From assembly GCF_001275135.1 (NCBI RefSeq), contig NZ_LFQU01000019.1:1-64000 (forward strand): 64,000 bases of DNA. Direction: 5' to 3'. Both the position numbers and the translations under genes were made by a program. Below, in pieces: positions 17,607-27,120 of the stretch (the stretch's first letter is position 1; each line of letters opens with the position of its first letter). The notes under the pieces are model-generated. The model ran no database searches, had not been told where the DNA came from, and was given only the letters and a program-made list of their open reading frames with translations. Source of the DNA: Xylanibacter rarus (GTDB lineage Bacteria; Bacteroidota; Bacteroidia; Bacteroidales; Bacteroidaceae).

Positions 17607-17710
17607 CCGTTTTTCCGTCCGCTTTTCTTGACATGGCGTACTATGCCTGCTAAATAACAGACGGAAATACGCTCAGAATAAAGCAAAACAACAGGCAGAA
17701 TACTGATGCC
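17607..17710. repeat. Dispersed inverted-repeat element, copy B
   Basis: It is aligned with the copies at 3441-3540 and 48014-48110 through TTTTCCGTCCG, TTCTTGACATGGC, TATGCCTGC and CAGACGGAAATACGCTC. The arms are degenerate here (partial pairing), and the tail keeps GCAAAACAACAGGCAGAATAC. Confidence 0.7.
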
Positions 17711-17795
17711 GGTTTAGGTTTAACCACGTCATTCTTAACCGGCTGCAGAGCCTGCTGTTGCCGCTGAAAAAATGGTTGATTATATATGTATTTCC

Positions 17796-17883
17796 AATAT
17801 GTGGTCTTTTGCCTTCCAAAAGGCCACATATTGCAACGTAAAAGGCCACCTTTTAGACGATAAAAGGCGGCCTTTTGCAAAAG
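17796..17883. repeat. 22-bp palindromic repeat array, four units
   Basis: Units of exactly 22 bp at 17796-17817, 17818-17839, 17840-17861 and 17862-17883 share the core AAAAGGCCNNNTTTT. One unit is inverted or diverged (AATATGTGGTCTTTT). It lies in the convergent gap between priA and the FadL-type gene. It is 85 bp from copy B of the dispersed inverted repeat. Confidence 0.85.
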
Positions 17884-17939
17884 TAAGATTATGATGCTCG
17901 TAACGCACTGATAATCAGCGGCATTACATTGCGTAGGAA

Positions 17940-19610
17940 TTAAAAGTCGATGTCAAGTCCGATACCGAACACACGGTTAGTGCGTGTGAACGTGTCGGCG
18001 CCGTACAGCATGCTCTTTCCTGTCGACGGGTCAGGCGTGGTCAGCAGTGCCGTGGTCTTGTCTACGGCCACCTGTGCAGCCTCCGGGCCCAGCAGCTCGT
18101 TGGCCACGTTGCCGATAACCTTTCCTGCCAGTCCGGAGATGTTGTAGTAGTCGTTGGTCTCGCGCTTGTAGTCCTTGTAGAATGTCTGGAAGTAAGCCAG
18201 GTTGAGCTTCATCTTCTCGGTCAGCTTAATGCCCACGCCCAGGCCCACAGAGCAAGAGCTTACGTTGAAGCTGATGTCCTCCATGTAGCTGTCGGTGAAG
18301 TCATACTCCGTAAACTGCGCTCCGGCGCTCACCTGCACTCTCTTGTTGATGTCATACTCTGCACCGAAGAGATACTCGTTGGTGTTGCCTCCGAGCTTGT
18401 CCTGGTGGTTGTCAAACTGCTTTGCGTCTGTGTCAAAGTAGTGGTGCCATCCGGCAGAGATGCGCAACTGCTGCAGCGGCGACCACTGTGCTCCCAGCGT
18501 CAGCAGAGCCGGCGAGTCTTCAGCCACCTCAATTCCGTCGGTATAGCGGTTGAGTTGCTCCAGGTTCTTGGCGCTCTCGCTGTTGGCAGAGCGGTTCTTC
18601 AGGCGCATGCGCGTCTTGAATTCATACTTTGCTGCAAAGTTAAAGTCTCCCGTCTTATAGTCAACACCGATTATCGGCGCGATGCCCCATCCGGTCTGGT
18701 CGCAGTTTAGCGTTACGTCCTCTGTGGCAGAGCCGAGCGCACCCAGCATCACGGCCTTCACCTTATAGTCCTTTGCCAGCTGTGCATATTTGGCTGCGTT
18801 GGCCATGTCGCCTGCCTGCTGATACATGTTGGCCATCTCTGTGTATGTGCCCACAGCCACGGCAGTCTGTGCCGAAAGGTTCTTGAACGTCTCGGGCGCG
18901 CTTACCATCTCGCCGTTTATGTTGGCCTTGATGTTCTTCACGTAGCCGTAATAGTTAGAGTTGCCGTATAGCACACGTGCGCCCAGATATACCGACCAGT
19001 GGTCGTTCAGCTTGCGTGCCGCTCCGAGCGTAAAACCGTAATAGTATTGGCGTCCGCGCATGTATGTGTCCATGTCATACTGCGACACCGTGGGTAGGCC
19101 CAGCGAGCCCAGTCCGAGTTCGTTTGTCAGCACGTCGAGGTTCTGCGACAGCAGCGGCAGCAGGGCTATGTTGCCCTCAAACGACGACAGGCCGTCGTCG
19201 AACACACACTTGCCGCCTCCGCCCGTGATGGCGAAGTTAAACTGGAAGCTCCAGTTGTTTTTGTTGTATGCCGCCTGTATCGACGGTATGATTGGGGCGT
19301 TGGCCTCGCCCTTGAAAGTCTTGGTGGTGTTGCCGAAGTTCTTGGCTCCATAGGCAAACGGAGCGAACGTTGAGGTTATCTCACGCGTCTGGTGAGCGTT
19401 CTGGATGTTGAGCGACAGATGGAATCCGTTGTTCATAAATGCCACTCCGGCAGGGTTGCTGTACACACCGGCAATGCCGATCACGGCATCCTGAGCCGGA
19501 TTTCGCAGGAAAGCAATGTTCTGATTGGTGTTAGTAAGAATACCGCCTGCGCTGGCCGTTGCGGCTGCTGACAGTGCAAGAGCTGCGCAGATTAATTTTG
19601 TTTTATTCAT
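17940..19610 (-). CDS. FadL/OmpP1-type outer-membrane transport protein
   Basis: A 556-aa outer-membrane barrel of the FadL/TodX family, which takes up hydrophobic compounds. I chose the ATG at 19610 because the preceding 13 codons lack signal character. From there a clean signal peptide (KTKLICAALALSAAATASAGG) precedes the hallmark hatch sequence NIAFLRNPAQDAVIGIAGVYSNPAGVAFMN (about residues 35-65). The C-terminal end FGIGLDIDF is a typical final strand. The insert around residues 270-350 contains a helical AKYAQLAKDYK stretch. The substrate is unknown. Confidence 0.88.
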   Translation of the reverse strand: MNKTKLICAALALSAAATASAGGILTNTNQNIAFLRNPAQDAVIGIAGVYSNPAGVAFMNNGFHLSLNIQNAHQTREITSTFAPFAYGAKNFGNTTKTFKGEANAPIIPSIQAAYNKNNWSFQFNFAITGGGGKCVFDDGLSSFEGNIALLPLLSQNLDVLTNELGLGSLGLPTVSQYDMDTYMRGRQYYYGFTLGAARKLNDHWSVYLGARVLYGNSNYYGYVKNIKANINGEMVSAPETFKNLSAQTAVAVGTYTEMANMYQQAGDMANAAKYAQLAKDYKVKAVMLGALGSATEDVTLNCDQTGWGIAPIIGVDYKTGDFNFAAKYEFKTRMRLKNRSANSESAKNLEQLNRYTDGIEVAEDSPALLTLGAQWSPLQQLRISAGWHHYFDTDAKQFDNHQDKLGGNTNEYLFGAEYDINKRVQVSAGAQFTEYDFTDSYMEDISFNVSSCSVGLGVGIKLTEKMKLNLAYFQTFYKDYKRETNDYYNISGLAGKVIGNVANELLGPEAAQVAVDKTTALLTTPDPSTGKSMLYGADTFTRTNRVFGIGLDIDF

Positions 19611-19637
19611 CTTTAATAACCTTAAATAAATTGGCTG

Positions 19638-19645
19638 CAAAGGTA
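19638..19645 (-). promoter_or_regulatory. -7 box of the FadL-type gene
   Basis: TACCTTTG on the minus strand. The -33 region about 20 bases upstream reads TTTA instead of TTTG, so it is a weak promoter or needs an activator. Confidence 0.5.
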
Positions 19646-19769
19646 TCATTCTTGTTCTTTATTTCCTAAAATGCAGTCTTTTGTTTAATTTTTATTAACA
19701 AGATAGCGGCGTGTTAATGCACAAATATATAGATGTGTGCAAGTTTTTGTGTCATACACGTGCATAAAT

Positions 19770-19814
19770 AAAAGGTCGCCTGCGCTGCATCTACAACAGC
19801 GTTGGCGACCTTTT
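19770..19814. terminator. Bidirectional hairpin between pgpH and the FadL-type gene
   Basis: AAAAGGTCGCC (19770-19780) pairs with GGCGACCTTTT (19804-19814), with extra pairs CGCTG/CAGCG inside. It follows the stop codon of the phosphodiesterase gene by 18 bases on the minus strand. Confidence 0.8.
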
Positions 19815-19832
19815 CAGCTGTGCCGTCGGCCC

Positions 19833-21923
19833 TTATTGCTTTGCGGGCGGCGTGTTTTCGGTCTTGTTGTTTTTCTTTGCCAGTTCCGGATAGCTTGTGC
19901 GCGTGTGGTATATCGACTTCAGTCGCTCCGTCAGCACCTGCTTTGCCACGGCTATGTCGTGGAAGGTTATCGGGCAGTAGACAAAGTATCCCTCGCTCAC
20001 CTGCTGGTCTATGAGCCTGTTCACCAGGTTGGATATGCTCTCCTCGGTGTATTCAGGCAGCGACCTCGATGCCGCCTCCACCGTGTCGGCCATCATCAGT
20101 ATGGCCTGTTCGCGCGTGAACGGGTCGGGGCCCGGATATGTGAAGAGCGAGTCGTCCACGGGTTCGTCGGGGTGTTCGTTCTTGTACGATATGTAGAAAT
20201 ACTTTGTCTTGCCGCTTCCGTGGTGAGTGTTTATAAAGTCCTTTATTATGCTCGGCAGATTAAACTTCTCAGCCATTTTCAGTCCTTCGGTTACGTGGCT
20301 TATCACGATCTGTGCCGCCTCTATGCGCGGCATCTTGTCGAGCGGGTTGGTGCCCACCTGGTTTTCGGTGAAGAAGGCCGGGTTCTTCATCTTCCCTATG
20401 TCGTGATACATGGCTCCAGTTCTCACGAGCTGCGCCTTAGCTCCGATCTTGTTGGCTATCTCGGCGGCAAGGTTGCTCACCATGACAGAGTGCTGGAATG
20501 TGCCCGGAGCCACCTCGCTGAGCTGGCGCAGCAGGTCCTTGCTGGTGTTTGACAACTCAATGAGCGTAACGTTTGATATGAACCCGAACGCCTTCTCGAT
20601 GATGAGCATCATCGGGTAGGCAAAGAGCAGCAGCACGCCGTTCACGATAAAGTATTTATACATGCTGTGGTCCATCGACGTGATGTTGTTGTCCTGCATC
20701 AGCTGCAGCGCGAAATACATGGCGCTGCTGCCTATCGTCACGAGCACGGCCGTCTTGAACAGCTGCGCCCTCTGCGACAGTTCGCGCAGCGAATAGATGG
20801 CCACGAGGCCCGCCACAAGCTGCACGATGATGAACTCATACTGATATTTCACGGCGGCGGCACATATCAGAATCATCGTTACGTGCGATATGAAGGCCGT
20901 TCGCGAGTCCATGAACACTCGTATGAATATCGGTGCTATGGTGAACGGCAGCACGTAGACGTTCAGTATGCTGTGGCTCATCATCACCGACACGAGTATC
21001 GGGAACAGCGTTATCATCGTGTAGAGCATGGTGATGCTGCGCGGCTTTTCAAAGTAGTCCTTGCGGAACAGGCCGAGATACGTGGTGAACAGCATTATGA
21101 GCGTGGCCACGAAGAGTATCTGTCCGGCTATTGTCGACGGTATGGCGCTCACCGTTGCGCTGCGCCTCTGCGTCTCCTTCTCAAACGAGTTGAGCACCCT
21201 GTACGTGTGGTCGTCCACAATTTCGCCGCGGTCTATTATCTTCTGTCCGCTGAGCACCATTCCGCTTGCCAGCGGTATCGTGCTGAGCAGGTCGGCCTTC
21301 TCGGTCTCGCTGCGCTCCTCGTCATAGTTGAGGTTAGGCTGTATATATTCGTTCAGGTTGCATTTCTGCAGTATCTGCCTCTGTTCGGCCAGCTTCTGGT
21401 CGGTGAACAGCTGTTCATAGGCCGTCATCGTCGAGTAGATGCACATTATTTCGGCGTTGGTGGCCTTCTTGCCGCTCACAATCCTTATGGTGCTTGTGGT
21501 GTCCTTGCTTATCTCTGAGTATTCGGGCGTGTCCATTATTCCTGCCTGATACAGGCGGTGAAGCCTGTCGGCAATGGTCGTAACATAGTTGTAGGGCAGT
21601 CCGGGTATGCCCTCCTTGTATTTGCTCAGAAACTTGCCGATCTGCTCCTTCTCTACAGCCGTGTTATAGTTGTAGTAAGGCTCAAATGCCTTTATTATGC
21701 TGTCTTGCTCTCCTTTAATGGCCTCGTCGGTCTTGTAGATAGGAAAGTCGAACTTGGCTATCAGCGAACTGTACATCCACGGCTTGCCTATGTCGTATCT
21801 GAACTGCGGTCCGCTGTTGCGCGGAAGGAAGCCCACGATGATGATCACGGCCGTAACCACCAGCGACACTCGTGTCAGGATGTTTCTGAAATAATGTTTG
21901 TCAGTTTTGTTGAATTTGCCCAT
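19833..21923 (-). CDS. pgpH: PgpH-type membrane HD-domain phosphodiesterase
   Basis: A 696-aa inner-membrane protein of the 7TMR-HDED/HD type. These enzymes hydrolyse cyclic-di-AMP. An N-terminal membrane segment (residues about 18-34), an extracytoplasmic domain, a block of membrane helices (about 255-450) and a C-terminal HD domain with FQHS (476-479), YHDIGK (HD at 507-508) and THHGSGKTKYFY are visible. The ATG at 21923 is preceded by GAAATAAGG-like sequence. The gene is divergent from gltX. Nothing suggests loss of activity. The c-di-AMP assignment comes from the family, not from this protein. Confidence 0.88.
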   Translation of the reverse strand: MGKFNKTDKHYFRNILTRVSLVVTAVIIIVGFLPRNSGPQFRYDIGKPWMYSSLIAKFDFPIYKTDEAIKGEQDSIIKAFEPYYNYNTAVEKEQIGKFLSKYKEGIPGLPYNYVTTIADRLHRLYQAGIMDTPEYSEISKDTTSTIRIVSGKKATNAEIMCIYSTMTAYEQLFTDQKLAEQRQILQKCNLNEYIQPNLNYDEERSETEKADLLSTIPLASGMVLSGQKIIDRGEIVDDHTYRVLNSFEKETQRRSATVSAIPSTIAGQILFVATLIMLFTTYLGLFRKDYFEKPRSITMLYTMITLFPILVSVMMSHSILNVYVLPFTIAPIFIRVFMDSRTAFISHVTMILICAAAVKYQYEFIIVQLVAGLVAIYSLRELSQRAQLFKTAVLVTIGSSAMYFALQLMQDNNITSMDHSMYKYFIVNGVLLLFAYPMMLIIEKAFGFISNVTLIELSNTSKDLLRQLSEVAPGTFQHSVMVSNLAAEIANKIGAKAQLVRTGAMYHDIGKMKNPAFFTENQVGTNPLDKMPRIEAAQIVISHVTEGLKMAEKFNLPSIIKDFINTHHGSGKTKYFYISYKNEHPDEPVDDSLFTYPGPDPFTREQAILMMADTVEAASRSLPEYTEESISNLVNRLIDQQVSEGYFVYCPITFHDIAVAKQVLTERLKSIYHTRTSYPELAKKNNKTENTPPAKQ

Positions 21924-22029
21924 TTCTATTCGTATTAAATGCTTTACACTGCGAAAATAATAAAAAAATACGCCACTTTGCTAAAAAAGTTGTAATTTTG
22001 CACAAAATTTATCTTATCTTCATTAATAA

Positions 22030-23547
22030 ATGGCAGAAAGAAAAGTAAGGGTGCGCTTTGCACCAAGTCCTACCGGGGCGTTGCATATAGGCGGCGTACG
22101 TACCGCATTGTATAATTATCTTTTCGCCCGTCAGCATGGCGGCGATTTCGTTTTCAGAATAGAAGATACAGACTCAAACCGTTTTGTTCCGGGCGCAGAG
22201 GAGTATATCATAGAGTCGTTCAGATGGCTTGGCATCAAGTTTGACGAGGGTGTCAGCTTCGGCGGCGAACATGGTCCTTACCGTCAGAGCGAGCGTCGTG
22301 CGATATACAGAAAATATGTCGACCAGCTGCTCGATGCCGGCAAGGCATACATTGCCTTCGACACGCCCGAGGAGCTTGAGGCAAAACGCCAGGAGATAAA
22401 GAACTTCCAGTATGATGCCCATACGCGAATGATGATGCGCAACTCGCTCACATTGCCGGCCGAAGAGGTTGAAAGGCTGATAGCCGACGGCAACCAGTAT
22501 GTGGTGCGCTTCAAGATTGAGCCGGGCGAGGACGTTCACGTTAACGACATGATACGCGGCGACGTTGTTATAAAGAGCGATATTCTTGACGACAAGGTTC
22601 TTTATAAGAGCGCCGACGAACTTCCTACATATCACCTTGCAAACATTGTTGACGACCACCTGATGGAGATTAGCCACGTTATCCGTGGCGAGGAGTGGCT
22701 GCCGAGCGCACCGCTGCACGTGCTTCTTTACAGAGCCTTTGGCTGGGAAGACACTATGCCGCGCTTTGCGCATCTGCCTCTGCTGCTCAAACCGGACGGA
22801 AAGGGCAAGCTGAGCAAGCGCGACGGCGACCGCCTGGGCTTCCCCGTGTTCCCGCTGGAGTGGCACGATCCTAAGACCGGCGAGGTTTCTAACGGCTTCC
22901 GCGAGCAGGGATATTTCCCCGAGGCTGTCATCAACTTCCTTGCACTGCTGGGCTGGAATCCGGGCACAGAGCAGGAGATGTTCACTCTCGATGAGCTTGT
23001 TGAGCAGTTCGACATAACGAAGTGCAGCAAGGCCGGAGCGCGTTTCGACTATCAGAAGGGCATCTGGTTCAATCACGAATACATCCTGCGCAAGAGCAAT
23101 GAGGAAATTTCTAAGCTGTTTGCGCCTATCGTTGCAGGCAACGGCATCGACGAGTCTATGGAGCGCATAACCAAGGTTGTTTCTATGATGAAAGACCGTG
23201 TAAGCTTCGTCAAGGAGCTTTGGCCGCTCTGCTCGTTCTTCTTCATTCCTCCTACAGAGTATGACGAGAAGACCGTGCGTAAACGCTGGAAGGAAAATTC
23301 GGCTCAGGTTATGGGCGAGCTTGCCGAGGTGCTTGAGGGCATTGACGACTTCTCGCTCGAGAATCAGGAGCACATCGTCATGGCTTGGGTTGAGAGCAAG
23401 GGCTACAAGCTGGGCGACGTGATGAATGCTTTCCGTCTTACTCTTGTGGGCGAAGGCAAGGGTCCGGGCATGTTCGACATTTCTGCTTTCCTCGGCAAGG
23501 AAGAGACGCTGCGCCGTCTGCGCCGTGCAATCGAGGTGCTTAAATAG
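22030..23547 (+). CDS. gltX: Glutamate--tRNA ligase
   Basis: A 505-aa class I aminoacyl-tRNA synthetase that charges tRNA-Glu. The HIGH-type motif [12 protein letters not shown] is at residues 11-22, and the KMSKS-equivalent KLSKR is at residues 260-264, both intact. [14 protein letters not shown] and the C-terminal anticodon-binding helical region are also present. It is slightly longer than the bacterial norm, as in other Bacteroidota. A -7 box TAATTTTG lies at about 21994-22001. It is followed after 22 bp by waaA. Confidence 0.97.
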   Translation: MAERKVRVRFAPSPTGALHIGGVRTALYNYLFARQHGGDFVFRIEDTDSNRFVPGAEEYIIESFRWLGIKFDEGVSFGGEHGPYRQSERRAIYRKYVDQLLDAGKAYIAFDTPEELEAKRQEIKNFQYDAHTRMMMRNSLTLPAEEVERLIADGNQYVVRFKIEPGEDVHVNDMIRGDVVIKSDILDDKVLYKSADELPTYHLANIVDDHLMEISHVIRGEEWLPSAPLHVLLYRAFGWEDTMPRFAHLPLLLKPDGKGKLSKRDGDRLGFPVFPLEWHDPKTGEVSNGFREQGYFPEAVINFLALLGWNPGTEQEMFTLDELVEQFDITKCSKAGARFDYQKGIWFNHEYILRKSNEEISKLFAPIVAGNGIDESMERITKVVSMMKDRVSFVKELWPLCSFFFIPPTEYDEKTVRKRWKENSAQVMGELAEVLEGIDDFSLENQEHIVMAWVESKGYKLGDVMNAFRLTLVGEGKGPGMFDISAFLGKEETLRRLRRAIEVLK

Positions 23548-23569
23548 ACCTAACAAACAAGCATAAGCC

Positions 23570-24787
23570 GTGTACGAAATTGTTATCAGCCTTTACACGC
23601 TGGGCGTGGCCGTGATGAGCCTGTTCAACGATAAGGTAAAGAAGATGTGGCGGGGCGAGCGCGAGGCCTTCAGAGTGCTAAGGAACAGCGTTGACCCCGG
23701 CTCACGCTATGTGTGGTTCCATGCGGCGTCGCTCGGAGAGTTTGAGCAGGGTCGTCCCATCATGGAGCGCCTGCGCCGCGAGCATCCCGAGCTTAAGATT
23801 CTTCTTACGTTCTTCTCGCCCTCAGGATATGAGGTCAGAAAGAACTATGAGGGAGCCGACATAATATGCTACCTGCCGCTCGACACGTATTTCAATGCGC
23901 GCAGATTCCTTAATCTGGTGCATCCCGAAGTAGCTTTTTTCATCAAGTATGAGTTCTGGTGGAACTATCTGCACATACTGAAGCGCCGCAATGTGCCTGT
24001 CTACAGCGTGAGCAGCATATTCAGGCCCAATCAGGTGTTCTTCCGCTGGTATGGCCGCACCTACAGCAATGTGCTTAAGTGCTTCACACGTTTCTTCGTT
24101 CAGAACGAAGTCAGCAGACAGCTGTTAGCCAAGCTCGGCATCACTGAGGTTGAGATTACGGGCGACACGCGTTTCGACCGTGTGCTGCAGATAAAGAGCC
24201 AGGCCAAGAGTCTGCCTATAGTTGAGGCTTTCAGACAAGACTATAAAGTGTTTGTGGCCGGAAGCAGCTGGCCTCCCGATGAGGACATCTTCATCAAATA
24301 TTTCAACGTCCGCGACGACTGGAAGCTGATTATTGCCCCGCACGTTATCGGCGAGGACCATCTTCAGCAGATATTGTCTAAGCTGAAGGGCAAGGCCGTG
24401 AGGTATACCGAGGCCACTCCTGAGAGCGTTGCCGATGCAAAGATTCTCATTATCGACTGTTTCGGTCTGCTCTCCAGCATCTATGGCTACGGCCATGTGT
24501 CGTATGTTGGCGGCGGTTTCGGTGTCGGCATACACAATGTGCTCGAGGCGGCGGTATGGAATATACCGGTGATATTCGGTCCTAACAACGAGCGTTTCCA
24601 GGAAGCGCAAGACTTGCTTGCATCGGGCGGCGGCCGTCAGATTGACGGCTATCAGCAGTTTGAGAGCCTGATAAACAGCTATATAGCCGACGACAGCCTC
24701 CGCAAGGCAGACGGCGACAAGGCTGCGCAATATGTAAGCAGCAAGGCCGGAGCAACGGGAAAGATACTCTCGGCAGTTAAATTCTGA
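23570..24787 (+). CDS. waaA: 3-deoxy-D-manno-octulosonic acid (Kdo) transferase
   Basis: A 405-aa inner-membrane glycosyltransferase that adds Kdo to lipid A in lipopolysaccharide synthesis. The GTG start (23570) is followed by a hydrophobic helix (YEIVISLYTLGVAVMSLF). The family motifs RYVWFHAASLGEFEQ and IKYEFWWNYL lie in the N-terminal half. The GT-B C-terminal motif VGGGFGVGIHNVLEAAVW near residues 315-335 is intact. It sits 22 bp after gltX in the same direction, then a terminator. Confidence 0.94.
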   Translation: MYEIVISLYTLGVAVMSLFNDKVKKMWRGEREAFRVLRNSVDPGSRYVWFHAASLGEFEQGRPIMERLRREHPELKILLTFFSPSGYEVRKNYEGADIICYLPLDTYFNARRFLNLVHPEVAFFIKYEFWWNYLHILKRRNVPVYSVSSIFRPNQVFFRWYGRTYSNVLKCFTRFFVQNEVSRQLLAKLGITEVEITGDTRFDRVLQIKSQAKSLPIVEAFRQDYKVFVAGSSWPPDEDIFIKYFNVRDDWKLIIAPHVIGEDHLQQILSKLKGKAVRYTEATPESVADAKILIIDCFGLLSSIYGYGHVSYVGGGFGVGIHNVLEAAVWNIPVIFGPNNERFQEAQDLLASGGGRQIDGYQQFESLINSYIADDSLRKADGDKAAQYVSSKAGATGKILSAVKF

Positions 24788-24816
24788 TTTTTTTGTTGGC
24801 TAATGAATATAAGGAC

Positions 24817-24860
24817 ACAGCGCGCCTGCCGTTCACACGGCGACGCGCTGTTGTCTTTTT
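24817..24860 (+). terminator. Terminator after waaA
   Basis: ACAGCGCG (24817-24824) pairs with CGCGCTGT (24844-24851), with an inner GCCGT/ACGGC stem, followed by TGTCTTTTT. Confidence 0.8.
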
Positions 24861-24978
24861 GTGTTTTTCTTTGTATGTGATGTAAGGTCTTTTATATTTT
24901 AGCCGCAGTCTTTCTGCTGCTTTGACCTGCACATTCTCCCGAGATATATGATGAAGTCAGGCGTGCAGAATCCGTTTT

Positions 24979-25899
24979 TCATCTTATAGGCCTTCTGTCA
25001 AACGAGTACATGTTTCTTCTGTATTCGCTTGGCGACATGCCTGTCTGCGACTTTACAAACTTGCCGAAGAATGATATGTTAGGAAAGTTCATCGTGTCCG
25101 AAATTTCCTTTATTGTCATGTTTGAGTATCTCAGTCTCTTTATTATCGCGTCAATGGTAAACTGGTGAATCCAGCTCAGCGCAGTTCTTCCGCTGACCTT
25201 TTTCGACAGCGACGAAAGATATTTGGGCGTTATGCACAGTTTTTCGGCATACGCACTCACCGATCGCTCCATGCCTCCGTTCTCGGCCAGCAGCTCCATG
25301 AAGCGCCTGAACAGCAGGTCGCCCTGTCTTATCACCCCGTTGTATATAGTATTGTCTGTGCATGATGCTATAAGTTCGGCCAGTTCATAGAACGCAAACT
25401 GAAAGAGCGAGCGCATTATTTCCCTGTGAAACAGCCCGTCCATGCTTTCCAGCTTAAACTGCAACAGACTGTAGAATCTGTTCATCAGTATCTGTTTTTC
25501 GCTGTTGAGGCTTATCACGGGGTGATGAGATGCGTATAATACGATGTTCCAAAAGTTTTTGCTGAGGTCAAGACTTCTGAAAAGAGCCTTGCTCGAGAGT
25601 CCGAGAATCTTCAGGTCGATGTCGTCTGATGTATTTATGTCGGTTACGAGCGAGTTAGGCAGACATATCATTATATTGCCTTTTTCAAGTCTGTGGTAAG
25701 AGTCGTTGATGCAGCACTCAACTCTTCCTCTGGCACAATATATAACTATCAGCAACTCAAGCTTACAGGGGTTGTCCGTGGGGATGTTCTTCAGGCTTTC
25801 CATTACCACGATGTCTCCGTCGTAATAGTCGGTCTGGGCTTCGTTGATTATTGATTCGATGTCTACTTTAAGTTCGTTATCTGTCATAAGTTGCGTCAA
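24979..25899 (-). CDS. AraC-family transcriptional regulator
   Basis: A 306-aa cytoplasmic regulator. The N-terminal 190 residues resemble a cupin-like sensor (ELLIVIYCARGRVECC). The C-terminal 100 residues are the double helix-turn-helix AraC domain: KLCITPKYLSSLSKKVSGRTA, then MTIKEISDTMNFPNISFFGKFVKSQTGMSPSEYR. It is divergent from the RND efflux operon at 26095, which suggests it controls that operon. Two dyads in the shared spacer (25948-25963 and 25968-26037) are candidate operators. The effector is unknown. Confidence 0.9.
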   Translation of the reverse strand: MTQLMTDNELKVDIESIINEAQTDYYDGDIVVMESLKNIPTDNPCKLELLIVIYCARGRVECCINDSYHRLEKGNIMICLPNSLVTDINTSDDIDLKILGLSSKALFRSLDLSKNFWNIVLYASHHPVISLNSEKQILMNRFYSLLQFKLESMDGLFHREIMRSLFQFAFYELAELIASCTDNTIYNGVIRQGDLLFRRFMELLAENGGMERSVSAYAEKLCITPKYLSSLSKKVSGRTALSWIHQFTIDAIIKRLRYSNMTIKEISDTMNFPNISFFGKFVKSQTGMSPSEYRRNMYSFDRRPIR

Positions 25900-25946
25900 A
25901 ATTTGTTCTTCGGGTGCAAAGATAGGTATTAACTGAAACAGTGCAA

Positions 25947-25968
25947 CTATCTAAAAGTAGATAATAGT
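25947..25968. promoter_or_regulatory. Dyad in the AraC/RND spacer
   Basis: TATCTA (25948-25953) and TAGATA (25958-25963) flank AAAG, and the symmetry extends outwards as ACTAT/ATAGT. It is a plausible AraC-type operator. The -7 box of the efflux operon (TAATTTTG near 26056) lacks a -33 TTTG, as would fit activation. Confidence 0.5.
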
Positions 25969-26094
25969 GTTCCTAAATTCTTTGCAGTGTTCATATTCTC
26001 CACTTTTGGATTTTTTGTTTAGGAAATAAGAACACAAGAGTAAAAGCCTTTATCCGTAATTTTGCAAAAAAATTTTTGAACAAATACAAAGGAA

Positions 26095-27120
26095 ATGAAC
26101 AAAGCAAGTTATTTAGCAATCCTTGCGCTGTCGGTGGTGCTTCTTGCATCATGCTCCGGCAAGGAAAAGGCGAGAGAGGTGATGCCGGTTAAGGTGAAGA
26201 CAGAGAAGGCAGAGCCGGTACCCGTAAGTGGAAGTCAGGAATTTTCGGGCACGGTAGAGGCCTCAGACGATGCCGCTCTAAGTTTTGCTTCGGGCGGAAC
26301 CGTAACAAAGGTATATGTGTCTGTGGGCGATATGGTAAAGAAAGGTGCCCTCATAGCCGAGGTTGATCCTGTCAGCGTGCGCAATGCCTACAATGCAGCC
26401 AAGGCCGTGAGAGAGCAGGCTGAGGATGCCTTCAGGCGCATGAAGCAGCTGCACGACGAAGGAAGCCTCACCGAGATGCAGTGGATAGAAGTGCAGAGCA
26501 AGCTGCGCCAGGCTGTGTCAACCGAGAACATTGCCCGCAAGAGTCTGACCGACTGCCGTCTTTATGCCCCATACAGCGGATACGTGGCCGAAAAACTTGT
26601 CGAGGCAGGGCAGAACGCCGCCCCCGGTATGCCCGTGATAAAGCTGGTAAGTATTAATAAGGTGAAGATAAAGATTGCCGTGCCCGAAGACGAGATGTCT
26701 GGCATAAAGGTTGGTCAGAGCGCCCTCGTGCGCGTGCCGGCACTGCAGAACATGAGCTGCAGCGGACGCGTGGCCGAGAAGGGTGTGGCTGCCGACCCGC
26801 TGTCGCGCTCTTATGAGGTGAAGATAGAAGTGTCTAACTCTGGCCATAAACTGCTGCCGGGCATGGTGTGCGAGGCCTATGTGGGCGACAATCTTTCAGC
26901 CACGGCCGTGGCCCTGCCTGCCAATGTGATACTGATAGACACCGACAACCGCACCTTTGTGTGGACTGCCGTAGGCGGAAAGGCTCACAAGACTTATGTG
27001 GAGGTGGGCGAGAGCGTAGGCAGCCGCGTGGTGATTAACAGCGGAATAAGCGCCGGCGACAAGGTTATTGTCGGCGGACAGCAGAAGGTCAGCGAGGGAA
27101 CTAAAATAGCAGAACTATGA
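26095..27120 (+). CDS. RND efflux periplasmic adaptor lipoprotein
   Basis: A 341-aa membrane-fusion protein that bridges the RND pump and the TolC-type channel. The lipobox VLLASC (Cys20) marks lipoprotein modification. Biotinyl-lipoyl-like halves occur at LSFASGGTVTKVYVSVGDMVKKG (about residues 62-85) and LYAPYSGYVAEKLVEAGQ. A coiled-coil hairpin (AAKAVREQAEDAFRRMKQLHDEG) lies between them. It overlaps the pump gene by 4 bp (ATGA), so the two are translationally coupled. Confidence 0.93.
   Translation: MNKASYLAILALSVVLLASCSGKEKAREVMPVKVKTEKAEPVPVSGSQEFSGTVEASDDAALSFASGGTVTKVYVSVGDMVKKGALIAEVDPVSVRNAYNAAKAVREQAEDAFRRMKQLHDEGSLTEMQWIEVQSKLRQAVSTENIARKSLTDCRLYAPYSGYVAEKLVEAGQNAAPGMPVIKLVSINKVKIKIAVPEDEMSGIKVGQSALVRVPALQNMSCSGRVAEKGVAADPLSRSYEVKIEVSNSGHKLLPGMVCEAYVGDNLSATAVALPANVILIDTDNRTFVWTAVGGKAHKTYVEVGESVGSRVVINSGISAGDKVIVGGQQKVSEGTKIAEL

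Noticed and set aside
17796-17883. CRISPR array
   Set aside because: The units are 22 bp without unique spacers between them, and no cas genes lie near.
22174-23556. Minus-strand frame of 460 aa over gltX
   Set aside because: It is antisense to an intact synthetase gene; no domain.
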